Part shown: positions 44,991 to 56,489 of the stretch, one piece after another
Numbering within the stretch: position 1 is the stretch's first letter
Layout: the number at the start of each line of letters is the position of its first letter
Source: Blepharisma japonicum
Taxonomy: Eukaryota; Ciliophora; Heterotrichea; Heterotrichida; Blepharismidae
Assembly: GCA_949751835.1 (NCBI GenBank)
Contig: CATKHK010000006.1
Location: 620,001-684,000 of the forward strand
DNA length: 64,000 nucleotides
Direction: 5' to 3'
Notes under the pieces: model-generated
Seen by the model: the letters and a program-made list of their open reading frames with translations, nothing else
Database searches by the model: none
What the model was told of the DNA's origin: nothing
Position numbers and translations under genes: made by a program

Positions 44991-45393
44991 TAATAAAGAA
45001 TAATTTTAGGAATTAAATTTATTCAATAGAGCATTTTCTTAAGTTCTGAGGTATTATTCTGAAAATTGGAGAAATACTGAATAAATTTAAAAATATATTT
45101 TTATAATTCTTAGCTCGAACAAACCGTTAAACGGACTTTAAATTTGGCCATAGTATTCAAAAATTGGCTTAATAAATTGATTTAAAGGCTTCCAAAAAAA
45201 AGCTCAAATATTGATGTTCCCTTAAACATTATATGGTATGCTTTCCACATGCAAAGTGATGAAAGTTTTTAATTTTTTGAGGAAAAGAAATTTTAAAATA
45301 TTTTATAAGGCAAAAAATATTTTTATTTTAGAATTCTTACTTTTTAACTTACAGTTAATTTTATTCAAAAATTGTAGAATATAATTTTTGATA
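44991..45393. other. Intergenic, no gene seen
   Basis: About 400 nt of AT-rich sequence between family members 1 and 2. No remnant was recognised. Confidence 0.45.
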
Positions 45394-46359
45394 ATGAGAA
45401 TTAAATTTTATGCAAATTCAGGTGATCGCTGAAATACTTGCAAAGAATGCAAAGAAGAAATAAATTACTCCAGTATAGAAATTAAGCTTCCTTATCATCC
45501 TAAATACTATTTGCACTTGCATTGCTATACACCAGGACTCAAGCAATACATCTATAAAAAAGATATAGAATATAGTTCTACAATGAGTCAAAGTAAAAGA
45601 GAAATTGTAACCTCTTGGCTTAATAAGTGAAATGAAAATTACACTCCAATAGACGAAGATGAAATTGATATTCCACTAGTTAATAAACTTGCTTATTCTG
45701 AGCCTTCTAAATACAGACGTGCCTGATTAGAAGTGCTCAAATTTCTTGACGCAAAAGAAATAGCTTTAACAATTTCTCACATAAATCGAGATTTTTATAT
45801 TGTTTCATGTGATGAGGAGCTATGACATTTTAATTGCTCGCGAGATTTCACAAAATTAAATCTGAGGGGAGAAACTTATAGAGAAAGATATATTAATTCA
45901 TGAACGGCTTGCTTTTGGTGTCACAAAAACCCAGATAGCTCATATGTCCTCTTAACTACATACCTATGCTCAAGTTGCTCACAATTAGAACGCTTTGAGA
46001 TTATTTCTAAAACTGATATTAAGCATTATTACGGCATAAATCCCAATGTTTTACAATTGAAATATGGTAAAGGGAGACACAAAAGCGTTTCATTTAGATA
46101 CATGATAGAAGATGCAATAAATGTTTATTGCCAAAAACAAAAAGATTCTTTACTAAAGGAAATGAGAGAGGGTCACATAAAAGCAGATTTAATTGAGCTT
46201 GTAGAAAATATCAGCTCTAGAAGCATGATTAAAAAAACTCCTAATTTAAGTGATATTTCGAGTTTAACATATAAGCAGAGGCAGTTATATGTGATGATTT
46301 ATGATTATTTGAGAACAGGGAAAAATGAAGCGAAGCTCAAACGTAAGCTTTTAGAATAG
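45394..46359 (+). CDS. PARP-type zinc finger/F-box protein, family member 2
   Basis: 321 residues when TGA is read as Trp, beginning MRIKFYANSGDRWNTCKEC. Finger 1 keeps C-x2-C and H-x-H-C (LHLHCYTPGLKQYIYKKDIE). The F-box part is YRRAWLEVLKFLDAKEIALTISHINRDFYIVSCDEELWHFNC. The second finger is CFWCHK----CSSC followed by ISKTDIKHYYGINPNVLQLKYG, close to the XPA-like ITKTEAK-YLL segment. The helical tail has KADLIELVENI, which recurs in other members. Identity to member 1 is moderate across the whole length, so the pair is not recent. Confidence 0.8.
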
Positions 46360-46594
46360 CATTAATAAGTAAATAAGTTATTTTAATATTTTTGCTATAA
46401 CTGCAAGATAAATTATGATTCTCACTAATATAGAGCCATTCTATCTTTATTATCATTCAAATTGTATCATTTATTTTTTTATAGTGTATTATACTTTTTT
46501 TATATATGAGTAATACGCATGCTTAGCAAAATCAGCTATTACACATATATTGTATTTCAAATATTGATTAAGCCCCCTCATTATAACAATTAAT

Positions 46595-48610
46595 ATGATA
46601 GCCAGCATTAGCAAAAACCAAAAGCTTTCCACTGCAGGCCAAATTTCCTCCTATAAAAAACAATTGAATCAAATTTTAAAAGATCTTCCTCTTCAAGCAT
46701 ATCTCGATTCAATATTTAATCAAGAATTCCTTGATGACAAAAACAATTGCTTTCTTTGTTTAATCGAATTTTTAAATGATGAAACTCATTGCTATTTTTC
46801 AATTTCCCAAATTAAAACCGATATAGATGAAGCTATTCAAAATTGTGCTTTAAAATTTACTGATAATAAAATAAAATCAAAGTTTCAATTGCTCCAAGAA
46901 ACTATATCTCAATACTTAGATTTCTTTAATCAACCGATGGTTGATTCTTTGTGCAGCTTATGAAAAAAGCTTAAAAAGCATCTAAAGCATTTGCCAAGCA
47001 TGAATGGCACTGAGCATAATCAGAAAATTGTAAGGCATTATACTAAAGAAATTCAGGAAATGGAAATAGGTCATGAAGACTTTTCAATTTCAGAAATATA
47101 TACAGATAAAAAAAGCATATGCGATGGTATCAATTGCTCTAGATTTGAAAGCCTTTATAATAATACATGCTACGCTCAAAACTTTGAATGCTCATTCAAT
47201 TGTGGATGCTCTGAGACAAATTGCTTCAATCGAGAAGTTTCAAAGAGAAATGAGAATTATGTATGTGGAATAAATCTTAGTGAACGGCCCTCTTTTGGAT
47301 TTGACAAACGATCGGCAATGATGTTGTGCTATATTTTAGTAAATACCAAAAAAGCAAAGCTGTTTATAAGCAAAAGTTTGCTTAATACAATAAATTGGAT
47401 TGGCTTCAACTATAACAAAGATCTTATTCACTGTCTGTCAACAATTATAAAAGTAAATGATTTCAATGTCGAAGAGAAAAATTTTGCAAAAACTTTGCTT
47501 AATGCGATTTATTCTCTTGGAACAATATTTGGAATAGAAAATATACTAAAAGAATTCATAGTTTACCAAAAAGGATTCGGGATATTTAATAATGGCCCAG
47601 AAAGTATTTCAAAGAATGCATTCTTAGCAGAATACATTGGACAGATTTTTAACCCCGCTCAATTTTATGAGAAAGATATGATAATAAAGCAAATTGTCAA
47701 AAGTATATATGGAGAAACTCAACCTTTTAAAAATTTTTACAACGTTGAGCTTGAAAGGGAAGCTGATGATATGAAAGGCTATGAAATATTTTTAATAGAT
47801 AGCAGCGTCAAAGGAAACTGGGTACCAAAAATAAATCATTCTTGTAAGCCCAATTGTGAGCTTAGAACAATTATTTCATGTGGACAGTATAAAATGGCTC
47901 TATATGCAATAGATAATATAAATCCAAGAGAAGAACTTTGCTGAAATTATGGATCTTATACGGAAATTGAAGAAGAACATAAAAACAGTATATGCTTATG
48001 CTCACAATCTAATTGCAATGGATTTTATCTCTATTTAAATAATGCCGAAACTGGCCAAGTGCATTTTTCTGGGAGTTTTTATATTCTATGTCTTTTATGA
48101 CAGACCGAGTATTCATCATCTATGGAAGATTACATAAGGCAATATAATCTAAATACATCTTTGCTTTTTAATTGCCCAGAATGGCTAAAATGCTGAGTTT
48201 ATTTCACTCTAAAGAATATTGAAGCCCTATGTGGTTATAAAAAAGAAAAACTTAAAGAGATGGGCTCAACAGATATTGATGAGGAAGTACAAAAATTTTA
48301 TTGTGTACTGAGAAAGGAGTTAATGATAACAATGAACAAAATAAAATATATAATTCAAAATATAGATGATCATTTGCACTCTCCAATTTATATCTTAGAT
48401 GATGATGAGATTTTAGATTATTTATGAGGAAACAAGGATTTTTCAATAAAAAGTCGATTGAAGGCAATTTTCAAAGGTGATAAAAACATTTCAGTCGAAA
48501 ATCTCCTTAGAAAAGAAAATAAAAATTACACTCCAATAGATGAAGCTGAAATTGATATTTGAATAAGTTTGATTATTCTGGGTCTTCTCAAAATAAGCAT
48601 GCTTGATTAG
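46595..48610 (+). CDS. SET-domain histone methyltransferase, ATXR3/SDG2-like, with chimeric tail
   Basis: 671 residues with TGA as Trp. After a helical N-terminus comes a Cys-rich pre-SET (CDGINCSRF, CSFNCGCSETNCFNREV). The SET region follows: YQKGFGIFNNGPESISKNAFLAEYIGQIFN, INHSCKPNCELRTIISCGQYKMALYAIDNINPREELCWNYG, then post-SET CLCSQSNCNGFYLYLNN. FYNVELER-ADDMKGYEIFLIDSSVKGNWVPKINHSC matches plant ATXR3/SDG2, an H3K4 trimethylase. From about 48525 the frame enters a degraded PARP-finger/F-box copy (NYTPIDEAEIDI) and ends at TAG. The last 30 residues are therefore not native to the family. SAM-binding NHSC and catalytic Tyr are kept. Confidence 0.85.
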
Positions 48611-49125
48611 TCTTCAAATTTCTTGATGAAAAATCATAACCTTATCAATTTCTCAATAAATAAAAGTTTCTATAAATTTCATGTAACGAAGAGCAATGAT
48701 ATTTATTTGATTTAAATATTTCAAGACATTAATCAGCAGGAAAAAACATAGAAAAAGAAATAGAAGCTTGCTGCTGGTATCATAAAAACGAAATAGTTCA
48801 CATATCCTGTTTAAAATGGGTAATATTGTACTTTTTTTAGAATCACCTTTTTTACACTTCTCTGCAAAAACTGCTACAAATAAGAACTCTTCGCGCTATC
48901 CATAAATCAAATATTAAGAATCTTTATAGTCTAAGTCTAAATATTTTATAATGACATTATAATAAAGGGTTTCATGGAAGAATTTGTACATTTAAATATA
49001 AGTTGGAAGATGCATTATTTCTATACAGTCAAATAAAGAAAGTTTTATTAGTAAAGGAATTGAAAAATAGTCAACTGATTGAGCTTGTAGAAAAAACTCT
49101 TCTAAGTTTAGCATCTGGATGACTA
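48525..49125 (+). pseudogene. Decayed PARP-finger/F-box family remnant
   Basis: Begins at NYTPIDEAEIDI, which aligns with residues about 85-97 of member 2; the N-terminal finger is missing. Scattered matches follow to the F-box helix (LDWSSNFLMKNHNL), the second finger region (ACCWYHKNE) and the tail helix (VLLVKELKNSQLIELVEKTL). Several stops and frameshifts are visible. Its left end is fused in frame to the SET gene. Confidence 0.75.
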
Positions 49126-49149
49126 TTGCTTGCTGCAGAGTACTGCCAT

Positions 49150-49400
49150 TTCTTTTTCACTTCCCACATTATCAATATATTTTTTTATCATTCGCAAAGC
49201 ATAAGGAATGCAATAAAAAGTGTTGATATCTATTGAATTTCTCAAAAGATTTGTTTTATATAACCTAGAAACCAAAATATTTCTATTAAAAATTGCACCA
49301 TTTCAATGCAAAACGTTCTCTGTTAGTGAGCTAATTGAATTTATTGTTTTTTATTAAATTAAATCTGCTAGATAGAAATGAATGATAATAATTGTTTGCT
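49150..49400 (-). pseudogene. Decayed Kelch-gene fragment
   Basis: The minus strand here is similar in order to 43160-43340 of the 42902 Kelch gene (AAGGAATG-AATAAAAAGTG-TGATATC, then AACCAAAATATTTCTATTAAA and the GCTAA-TTGA stretch). No start or complete blade is left. It lies beside an F-box remnant, as the intact Kelch gene lies beside family member 1. Confidence 0.55.
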
Positions 49401-49979
49401 GCTTTAAAGTAATAGGTATTTTAATTGAAAATGGATATCTAGTTGATGGACGATAGCAAGTTTTTCAGATAGTAGAATTAATGTGATTTAAATAGATAAG
49501 GAATTAAAATCAAAGAATTGTAGGTGTAAATCTTAATCTTCTACCATGTAATTTTATAGTAATCATAGCGGTGCAAAATTTACATATAAATATTTGTAAA
49601 GGCCCTGAAAAATATTTACTTGATAAAATTAAAAATATTACTTGGATTTAGATTATTCCGTTTTAATAAAAAATTTAATGAAAATTATTATAACTCAGAA
49701 AAGACGTATAAACTTTATAAAAAGCATTGAGAAAACTATATAATAATATAAAATCTGTAAAATATCAAAAGGAACTTGACTTTAATTTATTGTTTGTATT
49801 AATTGACTAATTGTAAAATTACATAAGATTTCTTAACTTCTGAAATCATTATTTAATTAAAATTAAATGCATTGCTATTTTAATATTGCTGAAACATGAA
49901 ACTCTTACTTTTTGCTAGAAAAATTAAAGAAATTGTTTAAATTCAATAATATGATAATTAATATATAAAAAACTCTACA
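49401..49979. other. Intergenic, no gene seen
   Basis: About 580 nt, very AT-rich, in front of family member 3. No motif or remnant was recognised. Confidence 0.45.
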
Positions 49980-51434
49980 ATGAGAATTTCATTTTATGTA
50001 GAAGACAGCCAATGCGATAGAAACTGTAGCTATTGCTCAGAGGCTATAGAAAAAGGAGATTTAATAGTAAGAACTTGATATTTTGTAAAATTTTATTATT
50101 TTCACCTGAACTGCTATACCCCAGGACTTAAGCAGCAGATTAATAGAAAAGACTTACAAGTCTATATATTAAGCCCAGAAAAAGAAAGAATCTTCATTTT
50201 GTGGCTTAATGAATGAAATATTAATCACTCTCCAATTAATGAAGCAGAAATTGATATCCCAATGGCCTCTAGACTCACCTACTCTAAGCCTTCTACACAT
50301 AGACGAGCATGATTAGAAATCTTTAAATTTCTTAACTCAAAAGAAATTAGTTTATCAATTTCTCGAGTAAATAAAGATTTTTATCATATTTCATGCGATG
50401 AAGAATTATGATATTTTAATTTTATAAGAGAGTATGGACAAATAGAGCCAGATATAAGAAACTACAGAGAGCAATATATTTTACGTACTTTGAGAAATTG
50501 CAGCTGATGCCACAAAAACTCTGATGAGGGAAATATTGTGGGGAATCTCTTTAATAAGTCGCTTTGTAAAGCTTGCAAAGGATTGAGACGTTTTTATAAA
50601 ATGACTGTAAAACAAATAGAAAGCCAATATGAGGTCGATTCAAGATTTTTGGGTTTAAAATTCGATAATAGTGTTGAAGGGTGAAAGAGGACTTATAGAT
50701 ATATGGCATTAGAAGCAATAAAGAAAAATAATGCAAGCTTAATAAAAGTTAATTCATCTGAGATAGGTGTGACTGAAGAAAATAATTTGGATTTGATACT
50801 TCCAAAAAATTTAACATCTTCATCTTTGGATAAAAGAATTATCAAAGTTATTATAGTTGGAGACTCAACTGTGGGCAAAACTTCTATTATGAATCAATAC
50901 GTTATCAAACGATTTTCTGAAACTTATAGAGTTACTATTGGAGCCGATTATATGGCGAAAAATATAAATATTGATCGCAGACCAATGACCCTTCAAATTT
51001 GAGATAAAGCAGGCTGAGAGTGTTATTTCAGTGAAGAGGCCAAGTTTTACTGTGAAGCAGACTGCTCTATATTGGTCTATGATATAACATCACGCAGAAG
51101 TTTTGATAATCTTGGAATGTGAAAAGAAAAAATCTTGTCACAGAGAAACGATAAAGCTGATGAAAATTTCCCATTTATTGTACTAGGAAATAAAGTTGAC
51201 AGAGAAGATGAAAGAAAAATCTCAAATGAAAGTGCGAGGCAATGGTGTAGAGAAAATGGAAATATTCCGTTTTTCGAGACTTCAGCCAAGGAGTATGTCA
51301 ATCTTGATTGTGCATTTATGATGATTGCAAGAAATGTATTGATGCATGCTGGGATAAACACATTTGAGTATGATTTCGAAGACCCAGATTCTGAGAAAGC
51401 CAAAAAAAAACCCAGAGAATGCATTGCTATCTAA
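49980..51434 (+). CDS. PARP-finger/F-box protein fused to a CaaX-ending Rab-like GTPase, family member 3
   Basis: A single 484-residue frame when TGA is Trp; three ATG-initiated pieces join in the same frame. PARP-type finger ligands are C16, C19, H42, C45. The F-box-like stretch is at about 105-150 (RRAWLEIFKFLNSKEISLSISRVNKDF). The second finger is CSWCHK----CKAC (about 175-205) with an XPA-like helix. Residues 287-450 are a Ras/Rab GTPase: P-loop GDSTVGKT (294-301), TIGADY, WDKAGWE (341-347), NKVD (404-407), ETSAK (433-437). Normal switch II is WDTAGQE, so the catalytic Gln is Trp346 (codon TGA) and Thr is Lys; slow or absent GTP hydrolysis is predicted. The end KKKPRECIAI is a basic stretch and CaaX box (prenylation, Ile favours geranylgeranyl). 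Confidence 0.88.
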
Positions 51435-51733
51435 ATATAAAAAACACTATCGAATAGATTTATCTAATTTTTTATTTTATATTAGCTATTTTAATAGGGA
51501 GATTTTATAGACTCTGATAGAAATGTAACAACATAGAATAAAAATATAAGTGTCTGCTAGTTAATTATAAATAAATAACAAATCTAATCAAATTCAGATA
51601 GCTTTGGTTATAGTTTTGAAGGATTATTTTTAGATCCAATCATATTACTGTTTTTGGACTCGAAGTATTTAAGCAGCTAATTTTTAAAAGATTAAGTATT
51701 TGGTGAAAAAATTGTAAAATTTATAGATATAAA

Positions 51734-53182
51734 ATGATGAAGCCGTTGTTCTACATAGAAGCCAATCAGTGCAGAACTACCTGCAAGCAATGTTCAGGAA
51801 TAATAGAAGAAGAAGCTTTAGTTACTAGAACTCAAAATAGTGATAAATTCTATTATTTTCATTTAAATTGCTATACTCCTGAAGTTAAAAGATATATTAG
51901 CAAAGCAGATATAGATGCTTGGTATTTAGACTCAGAAAAAGAAAGGATTCTTAACTCCTGACTTAGTGAGTGAAATAAAAATTGAACTTCTCCAGATACA
52001 ATTGAAGATTATACTTCTGACAATAAAGCTCCAGATAATGAGGCTCAAACAGTTAACTTAAAGCTTTATACAAATAGACGAGCGTGATTAGAAATCCTTA
52101 AATTTATTGATCCTATGGAAGTCCTCAAATCCATTTCTCGTGTCAATAAAATTTTGTATCAAATTTCATGTAATGAAGAGTTATGAAAATTTTATTGCTT
52201 AAAATCTTTTGAGAATATAAAGCTTGATGATGATATGCTTTATAAAGAAAAATACTCTTTTATTATTGCTAAATATTGTATTTGGTTTCATAAAATCACA
52301 GACAAGAATCATCCTCTAATTTCAGTTTGTAAAAGATGTGGAATTTCAGAAATAAATCCTCATTCTCTGAAATTGAAATTTAATATGTGGGATTATCTAT
52401 CAAAAAAGAGATATAAAAATAAGTTTAATAAAGCAATTGAAGAATTTAACATTAAGAAAAGGAATTTAATATTCGAAATGCAAGAAAGTCACGTAGATCT
52501 TAGATTGATTAGATTTGCTGAAAACATTGGCATAAGAGGTAAGTGTGAAGAGTTTATAGATTTGAACTCAATATCAGTAAAAAACCTGCCAGATCTAACA
52601 AATATAAATATGAGCATAACTGTTTGGGGAAAGAAAAATACTGGCTGTTATAGTCTCATGAAGCAATATTTTGAAAAAACCTTTGGTACTCCGAAATCTG
52701 ATTATATTAGAATTTGAAATTATTCAAATACAAAAAAAGTTAAAAAAGATAACAAAGAGTTAAATATTAAATTTCAAGGAATTGATTGAGCGTGATATAA
52801 AAGTACTAAAACTCCATTGGAAAAGATAAGCTGCTGCATCCTATTATATGATATAGCAGAATGATACAGCTTTGCTTATCTTGAAGAACTTAAAAGATAT
52901 ACACTTCAAGTTTTACAAAAAAAACCATATGAAAATTTCCCATTTGTGGTGATAGGAAATAAAGTTGATAAAGAAAGAGAGAGAATAGTGCCATATGAAA
53001 CTGCAAGTGAATGGTGTAGACAAAATGGAAATATTCTATTTTATGAGACTTCAGCGAAAGATAATATCAATGTTGATATAGCATTCGAGATGGCAATTTT
53101 GAAAGGAGTAGAATGAGAAACAAAAAGACTAGTTGAATTGGAGCTTAATAAGACGCATAAAAAAAGCAAAAATAGAATTTAA
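51734..53182 (+). CDS. PARP-finger/F-box protein fused to a degenerate Rab-like domain, family member 4
   Basis: 482 residues when TGA is Trp. The PARP-type finger is CKQC----HLNC. The F-box-like stretch is RRAWLEILKFIDPMEVLKSISRVNKILYQISCNEELWKFYC. The second finger is reduced: CIWF replaces the first C-x2-C while CKRC remains. The long charged tail keeps HVDLRLIRFAENI. The Rab-like domain follows at about 300: the P-loop position reads VWGKKNTGCYS, with Cys-Tyr where Lys-Thr/Ser should be. The switch II position is GIDWAWYK. NKVD and ETSAK are intact. There is no CaaX at the end (KKSKNRI). Loss of the P-loop lysine and of DxxG points to a pseudo-GTPase. The start is 300 nt after member 3, same strand. 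Confidence 0.85.
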
Positions 53183-53239
53183 AATTATATATAGGCATAT
53201 AATAGATAAATGAGTCATATAATTTTATTTACTTCTTAT

Positions 53240-56090
53240 TTAGTTATTTCAAAGTTCTTTTAATCTATTAAGTTTTATTTGCCGAAGGATTAAGTGACAT
53301 GAAGGAATTTTCGTAATCAGATGTAGAAATGGAATTGGACATCATTGGGGAGTATGTGATATTTTTCGTAATAGTTTCCTTAAGCACGTTTCCATTCTTG
53401 CTTTTTCTCCTGTTAAGAATGATTTATTTTCATTTCGATCTGCAATGTTACCCATCCCATATAGATTCCCTCTAATAGAACTTTCAATTAAAATTTTTAT
53501 AGATTTATAATTGAAGATATCTTGTCTAATGCATCTTCCTATGTTGTTCAAGCAAATCTTGAATTTAGGTAATCTTAATTTGCATTGTTCTACTGAATAT
53601 CTATTAATAAAAAATTTCCCATCTTTTCTCACTTTAATTATGTTCCCCAAATATTTGTAGCTTTTTGTTAGGCTTGCATACTTAGATTTATAATTGTCTA
53701 GGTAAATCTCATTCTTTCTTGATAAAACCATAATGGCTGTTTTATCAATCCCTTTATTTAATTCCATATGATTTTTATTGCATCATTTAGTCACTTCTTC
53801 ACATGCTTTGGAAATAGACTGATAGTTATCACTGGCAACTAAAATATCATCAGCATATGCTCTGATAAATAAGTTTCTATTATTTTCTAATGCATCAAAT
53901 AAATCATTTATGTATATGTTAAATAGAATTGGGCTAAGAGGTGAACCTTGTCTCACTCCTCTATTAATATTTATTCATTTCATTTTAGTTCCTAGTGCTC
54001 TTAAAGTTTGGTTTTTGAAAATCAGTTTTATTGAGTTAATTAGTTTGTCTGGCAATTGATAGCTTTCCAACTTCTGGATTAAAATACTTCTATTCAGATA
54101 ATCGTAAGCTTTTTTAAAATCTATAAATAAAAGAAAAACATTAGAAACCTTACTAATATTGAATTTTTCATCAATTCAGGAGTTTAATATCTCATATTGA
54201 ATTTTCGCAGATTTTTTCTCTACAAATCCAAACTGATTGCTTTTGATGATCCTTGTTAAAGCATACCGATATTTATCAAATGTGCAACTTTCATATAATT
54301 TAACTAAAAAGTTTATTAATGCAATCGGTCTGTAATTTTCAGCTAAATTTTTATCCCCTCTTTTATAAATAGGAATATCAAACAGCGATTTTGTTTTTCA
54401 ATACATCGTTTATTGCATCAATCTTCAAAAATGTTTGTAATGATATAATTGAACTCATTAGGAAAATGAAGATTTGATATGCCATCAGGACCTGGGCATT
54501 TGTTAGGGTTAATATGTTTTCTCGCCTTTTGGATATCTTCTAACTCAGGAATATAAAATTCATTTTCATCATATATAAAGAGCTCGAGTTACTTTCATAT
54601 AATTTTTCATAGAATATCTTTCATATGTCATCCATATCATTATCGCCACGAATATTATTTCTTTTAACATATTTTAATTTTTTGTTTAAACACAAGCAGT
54701 CATCTTTTTGTTTAATAATATCTAAAATTCCATTCACTTGCTTATTTAAGAGTTCATTTTTCTCATAGATTTTGATTTTTTGTGTTTTTCTGCTTCTTCT
54801 TCCGTAAGCTCATATTAATGCTTTTTGAAATGCTCATATTCAGTTATTAATATCAATTTCAGCAAGTTTACTTAAAGTATTCTTCATGTTTTCATAAGCA
54901 TTAATATCTATTTTTATATTTTTATTAATCTGAAAATCTAAGCATCTATTTTTTCTGCTCATCTTGATAAATTGAATCATATGTGAAGTTTTTTCTGTTT
55001 CAAAGAGGAAAAGATCTAGAGGAAACTTGCTAAATGTGTAATCAATGATTTTCCGACAATTTATTTTATTAAATGTAGCATCATTAATTGAGTTTCGTAT
55101 TTTATAGTTATATTCATCTAGAAAATTCAGCAAGATTTTTCTTGTAATATCACTTTTATTTGATAATACCCTTTAATATGTAAATTGAAGTCTCCTGTTA
55201 TTATATCACTTTGTCATTTTTCAATATTCTTCACTAACTCTATAAATCCTTGTATGCTACACTTAGGTCTAGCATAAACAAAGCAAATTCTGAATCCTAA
55301 TCCTTCTACAATTGCAAATTGATATTCATCATTACTCATCATTTCTAAAGCTTTTCAATTTCCTGTATCTCTTGCATACACTGCAATCCTCAATTATCAA
55401 GCTTTAGGAGTTTATTGAAATGCTTGCTTATTAGTTCTCCATAGCCACTCTCCAGAATTCCAACTATGTCACAGTTAGATCAATCAACTTCGTTTATTAC
55501 ATAATTTTTAATGCCCAGTTTATTATTTTGAATGTTCACACACGCAACTTTAATTCCATCTTTGTCTGAAGTTAGCATATTTTTATCAGTTTTAATCTCC
55601 TTGTGCAAGTCCTTACTAATAAGCTCATTAACGTTATAACTAATCAGTGATTTGAATTTTTTACTTAAAGGTCCGTTGGATTTTATATCAAAACAGATGC
55701 AATTTCAATTCCTTTCTTTGCAAAAATTATGTATTAAATATTCATTTGGCCATATCACTGAATTAAGTGACAATAACTCTTCTTTCTTTCCTTTTTCAAT
55801 ATAACTATAGACTTCATCTTCATTTTCATATGCTATTTTGATGAGAGCCTGAGGGAAATGATTTATTTTAGAGTAATAGATTTGTGAACTTATGCTTCTG
55901 TTAATTTCATTCATGAAATTTTTTAGTTGTATTTTATAACGTTCTGCAATATTTACTGTTAAGCATCTATCCTTATAGTGGCCTACTTTATTGCAATTTC
56001 ACAATATCTGGTGTATTAATGCTCAATTTTGAAATTTTTTCCAAGAATTTTAATGTTTTTACCAATATTCCTCGCATCATCTATATTAAT
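53240..56090 (-). mobile_element. Second APE-type LINE, 5'-truncated, with YADD reverse transcriptase
   Basis: Minus strand; TGA reads as Trp in the element too. From its 5' side: RRM-like scrap, zinc knuckle NCNKVGHYKDRC (first Cys lost), AP-endonuclease (VACVNIQNNK with Asn, GILESGYGEL with Glu, IITGDFNLHIKGY), then RT: HINPNKCPGPDGIS, NYRPIALINFLVKLYE, LLFIDFKKAYDYLNRS, GVRQGSPLSPILFNIYINDLF and AYADDILVAS (catalytic Asp pair). A C-terminal domain follows, with the frame ending TAA near 53240. At least three frameshifts are visible (near 55370, 54400 and at the 5' end), so this copy is probably inactive. It is AT-rich like the host, unlike the LINE at 11-14 kb. Confidence 0.88.
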
Positions 56091-56093
56091 TTA

Positions 56094-56450
56094 GTAATAA
56101 AATTCTTTTTCTGTAGAAGCTTGCCAGTGCATCAGATTATGTAGTAAGTGTGCATACGTTATAGAAAAAGGAGATTTAATAGTCTGAGCTGTTCGTGCTG
56201 ACTACATTTATTGCATCCATATAAACTGCTATATACTTCAAAAACTTTATAGGTTTTTTATAATTCTATTTTTTTGATCAGCCAAATTTATTATCCACCT
56301 TTAAAGTCTTAAATTTTTAACTATTATAAAAATTTTAAAGCAAATTTTTAATGCTCTTTCAAACTTCTTAAGCTGAATAATCCATAGCTTGAACAATATA
56401 TTTATAAAAAGACATAGATACTTGACATTTAGGTATGGTTACCTCTACTA
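56094..56450 (+). pseudogene. Decayed N-terminal part of a PARP-finger/F-box gene
   Basis: Starts at a lost ATG and reads FSVEACQCIRLCSKCAYVIEKGDLIVWAVRADYIYCIHINCYILQKL, keeping C-x2-C and H-x2-C of the PARP-type finger and closest to member 3 (IEKGDLIVRTWYF). A further scrap SLEQYIYKK at about 56390 equals GLKQYIYKKDIE. The F-box and later domains are absent. The LINE ends exactly at its upstream edge. Confidence 0.75.
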
Positions 56451-56489
56451 TTTATTAATAAATAAAATTCCTTATTTACCTGTGAAATC

